A stretch of DNA of 64,000 bases from Trileptium ribeirensis (Eukaryota; Nematoda; Enoplea; Enoplida; Thoracostomopsidae). Below are positions 58,801-64,000 of this stretch, one piece after another (within the stretch, counting starts at the first letter, position 1; each line of letters starts with the position of its first letter). Made by a program: the position numbers and the translations under genes. The notes beneath the pieces are model-generated. The model saw only the letters and a program-made list of their open reading frames with translations, was not told the origin of the DNA and made no database searches. Location: the NCBI GenBank assembly GCA_030248225.1, contig JASANE010019328.1, forward strand, positions 1 to 64,000, given 5' to 3'.

Positions 58801-61800
58801 TTTAGTCTATTGCTTGACTAATTGTACATTTTAGATGATCTACCTTGGTTTTTCCACCTACTGCGTCCCGCACATCGCTCGGATATCATACGATGTTTGC
58901 TGCTGAGGCTAAGGTACGGGGGCATGCGGATTGATCCTGATACGGTTGTGTGAAAAAGCGTTGGTCATATATTATTTAGTCTATTGCTTGACTAATTGTA
59001 CATTTTAGATGATCTACCTTGGTTTTTCCACCTACTGCGTCCCGCACATCGCTCGGATATCATACTATGTTTGCTGCTGCTAAGGTACGGGGGCATGCGG
59101 ATTGATCATGATACGGTTGTGTGAAAAAGCGTTGTTCATATATTAGTTATCCTATACTTGACTAATTGTACATTTTAGATGATCTACCTTGGTTTTTCCA
59201 CCTACTGCGTCCCGCACATCGCTCGGATATCATACTATGTTTGCTGCTGCTAAGGTACGGGGGCATGCGGATTGATCATGATACGGTTGTGTGAAAAAGC
59301 GTTGTTCATATATTAGTTAGCCTATACTTGACTAATTGTACATTTTAGATGATCTACCTTGGTTTTTCCACCTACTGCGTCCCGCACATCGCTCGGATAT
59401 CATACGATGTTTGCTGCTGCTAACGTACGGCGGCATGTGGATTGATCCTGATACGGTTGTGTTGAAAAGCGTTGGCCATGTATTTAATTTTCTTCGTTAC
59501 CATGATCGCGACTCTGCCGGATTCGATATGTTCAACATTGATTGGAAGCCAGAGTCTTCTCCTATTGCACTTGCAGTGCTAGGTTAATGGACTACTATAT
59601 ATATATTTTGTAGTATGATTATTAAATATGAGCTACATAAATGCAGTGGGTCTATCAGAAACGAACCGCGTTGGAGTAGGTCAGATAGTAACCAGTAACT
59701 GGTGCGGGACTTTAATATTAGAATTGCGTGGAAAGTGTAGATTTATTTATAATATATACAGTGAACTGACAGGATGACGACAGAAGATATCTAAACAAAC
59801 GATGGCGAAGACTCTTCTTTTCTGTCATTGCGAAGTTCGAAGTGTCTGTATAGCCAGCGGGCATGAGCAGTGTTGTGTTCGGCATGGCGCTACACTGAGC
59901 CTTGTTAGATGATTTTGTAACAAGCAACAAGTTGCTAACGAAGCAATGTGCAAACCGCTGTGCTAAACCAGCAATCATACTTTGGAAACAAATCTATTAG
60001 ATTAGATAACAAATTAGTTTAGGATATTTATATGTTGAATTATTATATACAATATAATACTAGATGCTGCGCTGAAGCACTTGGGAGAGTAATGTCACCA
60101 TATCTATAAATGCTTGGGATACTCGTCTACGAGAGACTGGGAAATTCAATGGCTTGCTATATCCAATTAGCGATAAACATGAAAATTGTTGAACAATCCA
60201 TTACATGTTTTTCGCAAGTAATAATTGCTCTAGAGGCATGCAGTTGCCGTATTATATTTTCTGGCATATAGATCGATTCAATGAATAGTTAAAAGACAAA
60301 GTATATTTTATTTTGAATTTAAAATATAGGTTTAGCCGGGAAATTCTACTATAAATGGTGGAACCATCACTAAGTCAACAAACGCATACGTATTTTAACA
60401 CAGGACACGTGTACCGTAAATACTTAATTTAACTGAAGCAACCCTTTCCAATTAATATTTGAAAACAGAGAAATTACAATAAATTTTCTAAAAGCACAGG
60501 CTTTTTTTGTAGCGGAGAGGTTGTTTTTATTTATTTTGCAAAGCTTCCTATCTAGTGGTGTATGTGCCATGAATGCTCGAATCTAGTTGTACCAACCAAT
60601 TTCAAGTTATAAATAACAACAAGTTAACAGGCAAGGTGTTGGCCCGAAATGTAGAGTTTTGACAACATTATGGTCTCATGAAATACCTTTCAGGTTTATA
60701 TTATCACTGCAGGTGCGTTGATTTATGCCACATGCATTAAAATTTTCTAACGCATAGTTTGCTCCTTACGGGGTTATATGTGATAACATCCTAATCCGAA
60801 ATGATTTTGGTCCAACATAATGGATTTGTTCAACTCTTGCTTGCAACCAATAAGAGATACAGGCGAATAATTTGTCATTTGTTTGTCATTCTATGATCAC
60901 ATTGAGTGGTAAAAAAATTTGGACATTCCGTCAATCGGATTTCGAGGTATAGGTGTTGCAATAAACATAGCGTTTTGTTGATGTATATTGTTGCTAGGCA
61001 ACAATATAATCTATCCTAGGATAAATTTATTCAGTAATAAATGAAAACTATATTTTGCTAAATTTCTGTTGTTTGGTAAATGTTATCTGCTAGTAACTGC
61101 CTGTTGCCGATGGCCACTTTCAAGCTATACCCTATACCCTGCTATACTACAACGCCCACATAAATATTTACCGTAAAGCTCAAAAAGCGATCATAGTTTT
61201 ATTGCTGAATTAATGTCTGCAAACACCTATGGTAAACATCCAATGGTAATAATATAATATTTACATAATAGCACTAAGAATTATAGCAATCATAAAACAA
61301 ATAAATATCTCAGAACCCGTTGCTGAATTTAGGCCCATCAGACCTTTCACATTACCAATCATATTTCAATATACGCAGAATGTTATATATAGTCTGTTAC
61401 GTTTTGCTTTCTATGAAATATTGTTTAAGACAAAATCATTCACTGCAGTCAAGACATTGCACTCGTCCAACTTATCAGTGAATGACCTAAGCTTTGTACC
61501 TAATACATTTGGTACATTGAAAGACTCATAAATAATAAATTCATGGCTTTAATTTGAGTATGTTTGTTTGCGGGTGCTGTTGTTACGCCGGTAAAGTACA
61601 TATTTTTAGGTCCGGTCAAAGCGCAGTCAGTGTTATTTCGGGAATGGGCCAAAGCTGTGTCTGAGCTCTATAGGCGCTATGACCGAAAATTTAGGAAACT
61701 GGAACAGTGGAATAGCGAAATCTCTGTTCGACCAAACGATAAACTTATGTCGCAAAGACAAGTCGACGTAAAACGAAGCGACGCGCGCAAACCTCAATAT

Positions 61801-62304
61801 CCGCTGGCATGGAATGCTTTACTTGGAAATATTTTAACTCCTATAGCTAGAAACTTGATAGTACACAAAGGGTTTCGTATAAAAACAATTGATGGGCCAA
61901 CAACATGGGGTCAGTTTGCTCGACATCAGTATATGGAAGGAAAGTTATTCACCGGTTTTAATTTGTCACATAAAAGCCAATTTTTGAAATTTTCAAACAT
62001 GTTGAATCAAATAAACTTCAATAACACAGAACTGTTATTCATGCACAATGCGCTTATTTCAATTAAACATAAGCAGTTGTCGCTCGACAAATACATTTCG
62101 ACTGCTTTGCCGAGTGTACTTAGTCACACGCAAACAAAATCTCTATGCAGATGTCTAGTGTCTAAGCATTTTGAAAACCTAACACATGACGAGTTTTTTG
62201 AAATTTATGGCAAATACATGATGTTTGATGGGTATGAAACTGCATTGTCTAAAATCATGCCCATGTGTAATAACACACAAAATTATATTCATTTATTAAA
62301 CTAA
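52723..62304 (+). CDS. DXD-type sugar transferase (GT32/capsular-synthesis-like), four exons
   Basis: Enzymes of this type transfer a sugar from a nucleotide donor, usually in the Golgi, using a DXD motif to hold metal and donor. The exons are 52,723-52,849, 52,934-53,245, 59,349-59,582 and 61,610-62,304, and all three introns are phase 1. Together they give 455 codons. Exon 2 carries IIWTFWDYSPMPAYIQLNVA, the family's N-terminal strand. Exon 3 carries RPAHRSDIIRCLLLLTYGGM followed by WIDPDTVV with the DPD. The exon 3-4 join restores a continuous ALAVLGPVKAQSVLFREW. The donors of introns 2 and 3 (GTGCGA, GTTAAT) are weak. I see no clear membrane anchor, so an upstream exon may be missing or the ATG at 52,723 may not be the start. 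Acceptor substrate is unknown. Confidence 0.8.
52934..53245 (+). CDS. Glycosyltransferase exon 2
   Basis: It follows the acceptor TATTGTTTTAG. It contains an N-terminal region (LTLWDPTLNRRVTVTLEY), the conserved IIWTFWDYSPMPAYIQLNVA segment and LINDTFVKLN, and ends AACG|GTGCGA in phase 1. Joined to exon 3 it gives LNDDLPWFF, which suits the family. The donor is poor, so the exact end is less sure than the exon itself. Confidence 0.75.
53246..56590 (+). other. First part of intron 2, no exon seen
   Basis: AT-rich intron sequence with a tandem tRNA-like repeat at 54,347-54,582. No additional exon was required by phase or by the domain. Confidence 0.5.
54347..54582 (+). repeat. Two tandem tRNA-like units, 118-bp period
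   Basis: Each unit starts GCTGCAAC(G)(C/T)GAGATAATCGG and contains GTTGTAGCGCATT followed by TCTTGCAAG and, in the second, GGGCTCAAACCCC. This resembles the D-arm, anticodon arm (TGC in the loop) and T-arm of a tRNA, but the acceptor stem is not evident. It is most likely a duplicated tRNA-derived SINE fragment in intron 2. Confidence 0.5.
56591..59348 (+). repeat. 16 tandem truncated copies of the DXD exon
   Basis: Copies begin at 56,591, 56,764, 56,935, 57,109, 57,279, 57,453, 57,624, 57,798, 57,972, 58,143, 58,316, 58,490, 58,661, 58,835, 59,009 and 59,179, just before the real exon at 59,349 (period 170-174 bp). Each covers about the first 155 bases of exon 3. All but the first keep the acceptor string ATTGTACATTTTAG. 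All read in frame through the DXD (DPD or DHD) to the same TGA, where the real exon has TTG. None reaches the exon 3 donor. Identities repeat every six units (1037 bp), so blocks were duplicated recently. The first copy is the most diverged. Confidence 0.93.
59349..59582 (+). CDS. Glycosyltransferase exon 3 (catalytic DXD exon)
   Basis: This is the only full copy of the amplified exon. It runs from ATTTTAG|AT to CTAG|GTTAAT, 234 bases, phase 1 at both ends, so its loss or repetition would keep frame. It encodes DDLPWFFHLLRPAHRSDIIR, the YGGMWIDPDTVVLKSVG catalytic stretch and a tail ending IALAVL. Compared with the copies it has CTAACGTACGG instead of CTAAGGTACGG and TTG instead of TGA. Confidence 0.85.
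59583..61609 (+). other. Intron 3
   Basis: About 2 kb, AT-rich, with a hairpin at 60,984-61,008 and no exon needed by the domain. An 86-codon minus-strand frame at 59,718-59,978 shows no domain. Confidence 0.5.
60984..61008. repeat. 25-bp palindrome with an X-box-like core
   Basis: TATATTGTTGC, three bases, then the exact complement. The central GTTGCTAGGCAAC resembles the RFX-factor X-box (GTTGCC...GGCAAC). It lies in intron 3, and regulatory use is only a possibility. Confidence 0.6.
61610..62304 (+). CDS. Glycosyltransferase exon 4 (C-terminal exon)
   Basis: It is entered in phase 1 after CATATTTTTAG and ends with TAA at 62,302. It begins GPVKAQSVLFREWAKAV, where this family has the GPxK...W segment, and contains PLAWNALLGNILTPIARNLI and the long helical C-terminal part with FTGFNLSHKSQF. 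The open frame extends upstream by chance to 61,564. No interruptions are seen. The last ~130 residues are not recognised beyond belonging to this protein. Confidence 0.8.
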
Positions 62305-64000
62305 ACCTACAAATTCTTTGCTGACAGTAACGTTTAACAGCAAATCATGCTTAGTCTTTAGTTATAACCGCTTCGTGTGTTGTAAAACCACACTTGCTCA
62401 TACGGTTGGAGAGGGTTTATATTCCCCTCCGACCCGAATGCGAAAACCAGTATTATATAGGGGAAATAGGTATAAAGTGGGGAAATAGCGGCAAAAATCG
62501 GCGGAAAATTGGCAAAATTCGCGGGAAAACTGGCAAGAATTAAAAAAAATGTTAAGTCCCGCTAATTTTCGAAAATTTATCTCCCCTGACGACATCGTGG
62601 ATGTATGGAAAAAACACAATGGATCCGATATTTTAATATCTACGCAATTTTTCATGCTAAATAACCCTAATCTGATCAAATTTTAATCTTTTTCGATCTA
62701 CGAAATTCCTTCGACATAAAGAACAAATGAAGCCAAATCGTAAGCATTTTATATACGCTATTTTATGCTATAAAAATAACTGCGACGAAATCCTAAACTT
62801 TTTTCACCTTCGCTATTTTATTCTTATCTTCGCTATTTTTTGCTTTTTTAAAGAACTACTTGAGTCCAAAATGTACACGTCTAAAATTTACGCTATTCTT
62901 ATGCTGTAAAACACACACCAGGTCAAATCCTGTTCTTTGTACGTCTACGCTATTCGTATGTTATAAAGAACAATCACGGCCAAATCCTAGACTTTTACAT
63001 TTACACTATATTTCATTGATCGCGTCTTCTATTGTATAAATGTATGAACTCGAACAAAATCCAAAAAATTCTTGGCATTAGGAACTGACAAAAAGAAACG
63101 GAACAAAACTCAAAGGCGCATTTCTAGAAGATACCAGTTTCAGGTAACGACAGTTTTTCTAATATATTTTGCATACATGTTCATAATTTGAGGGCCCATG
63201 GGGGAGGGAAGCCCCCTCCACGGGGAACTCAGTGTGTAACACCCAACTTTTTATGAGCATGTATAGTCTTTTGTATCAGCAATTCTTTCTCTGCTGTAAC
63301 ACTGAAAAAGTATAATAGATCACGTTAATCATGATATAGCTCTATTTTATTACCTCAAATTTTAGGTTTTCTATTTTGTATTACATTTCGACATATTGTG
63401 CATATGGGTAGCTTACGTTGTCAACAAGGGCTAAAATATCTATGTAAGAAATCGGAGTATCGTTTTTTCGAAGAAATGTATCACAGCAGTATATTATGTT
63501 TCCTCTTTAACCCGTTCCAGTAATAACGTAGTCTTAACTAAGGGATAAGAAAATAGGGCAAAAGCATCCAAACAGAAAACATTTTTAAATATCTCGAGAA
63601 AGAAACATGCCTGAAACGGAGGCTTTCAATCGAACTCGTGGCGTTGTAAGTAGAAGTAAACAATAATTAACAGGATATTGGACATTCAACTCTCAAAAGC
63701 TTGCTATCGTTATATATTGTGCATAAAATACATTAAAGCTATCGGTTTTGTTAGAGCTGTTGATCCAGCGATATTATTTTCGTTTACTAACCAGCGAATA
63801 ACAATGTCTGCCCTGACAAATGTGTCAATTTAAGAACGGAAGAGTTAATACAAAAGGTATTACAAAAATAGAAATATTCGTTTCTAAACCAATGAAGAAT
63901 AATACGCAATGAAGAACAATTGTTTAATGCTGCATGATTGAGGAATCGTCAAATCTCATAGCTGATTGTCACGAAATGCTCATGAGACATATGATGCAGC
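62305..64000. other. Downstream DNA, no gene seen
   Basis: A degenerate TTGGCAAAATT-type repeat on - at about 62,410-62,590 matches the one at 660-980. About 62,690-63,010 has several loose repeats of a TACGCTATT(C/T)TTATG-type segment. A GC-rich GGGCCCATGGGGGAGGG patch lies near 63,193. Confidence 0.4.

Noticed and set aside
56591..59348. CRISPR-like array
   Set aside because: The regular period and repeats are copies of a neighbouring exon without unique spacers, in a eukaryotic genome.

Overview
This is AT-rich, gene-poor metazoan DNA. I see spliced genes with GT-AG introns, long introns, many foldback and tandem repeats, and a Ty3/gypsy-type LTR retrotransposon. There are no operons or prokaryotic signals. 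The small heat-shock protein resembles nematode Hsp12-like single-domain proteins, and the retrotransposon belongs to the CsRn1-like group known from flatworms, arthropods and other invertebrates. A worm or similar invertebrate is my best guess, but the exact phylum is not settled by the sequence.

Layout. 0-6 kb: repeats only (a 36-bp perfect palindrome, a 32-bp minisatellite, a 0.5-kb tandem duplication). 6.3-6.7 kb: a candidate two-exon gene for a 99-residue unknown protein. 11.6-13.5 kb: a badly decayed gypsy gag-pol remnant on +. 18.5-20.4 kb: three foldback/MITE-like elements in a row. 21.8-23.9 kb: a two-exon small heat-shock protein gene (+). 28-33 kb: degenerate repeats, a GC-rich minisatellite and a hairpin. 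33.4-36.3 kb: a foldback element whose arms are inverted minisatellites and whose centre is a 7 x 162-bp array that stays open as a 418-codon frame. 40.3-45.4 kb: a degenerate LTR retrotransposon on -. 52.7-62.3 kb: a four-exon glycosyltransferase gene (+) whose second intron holds 16 tandem truncated copies of its catalytic DXD exon.

Most notable system. The minus-strand retrotransposon encodes Gag with a CHCC-type finger, then protease, RT, RNase H and integrase, and downstream of the integrase GPY/F module a Ser/Asp-rich linker and a PWWP domain. The PWWP domain sits where chromoviruses carry a chromodomain. The copy also keeps a textbook -1 frameshift signal (GGGAAAC, 7-nt spacer, 8-bp stem) between gag and pol, and a 2A-like NPGP motif after a hydrophobic Gag leader. 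The copy itself is inactive, with several stops and frameshifts.

Second notable system. The glycosyltransferase gene has 16 decoy copies of its DXD exon just upstream of the real one. Fifteen keep the same 15-base acceptor sequence, every copy has the same in-frame TGA, and none has the real donor. They form a 1037-bp higher-order repeat.

No database search was possible. Family names rest on motifs read directly from translations, and gene models on splice-site phase agreement.
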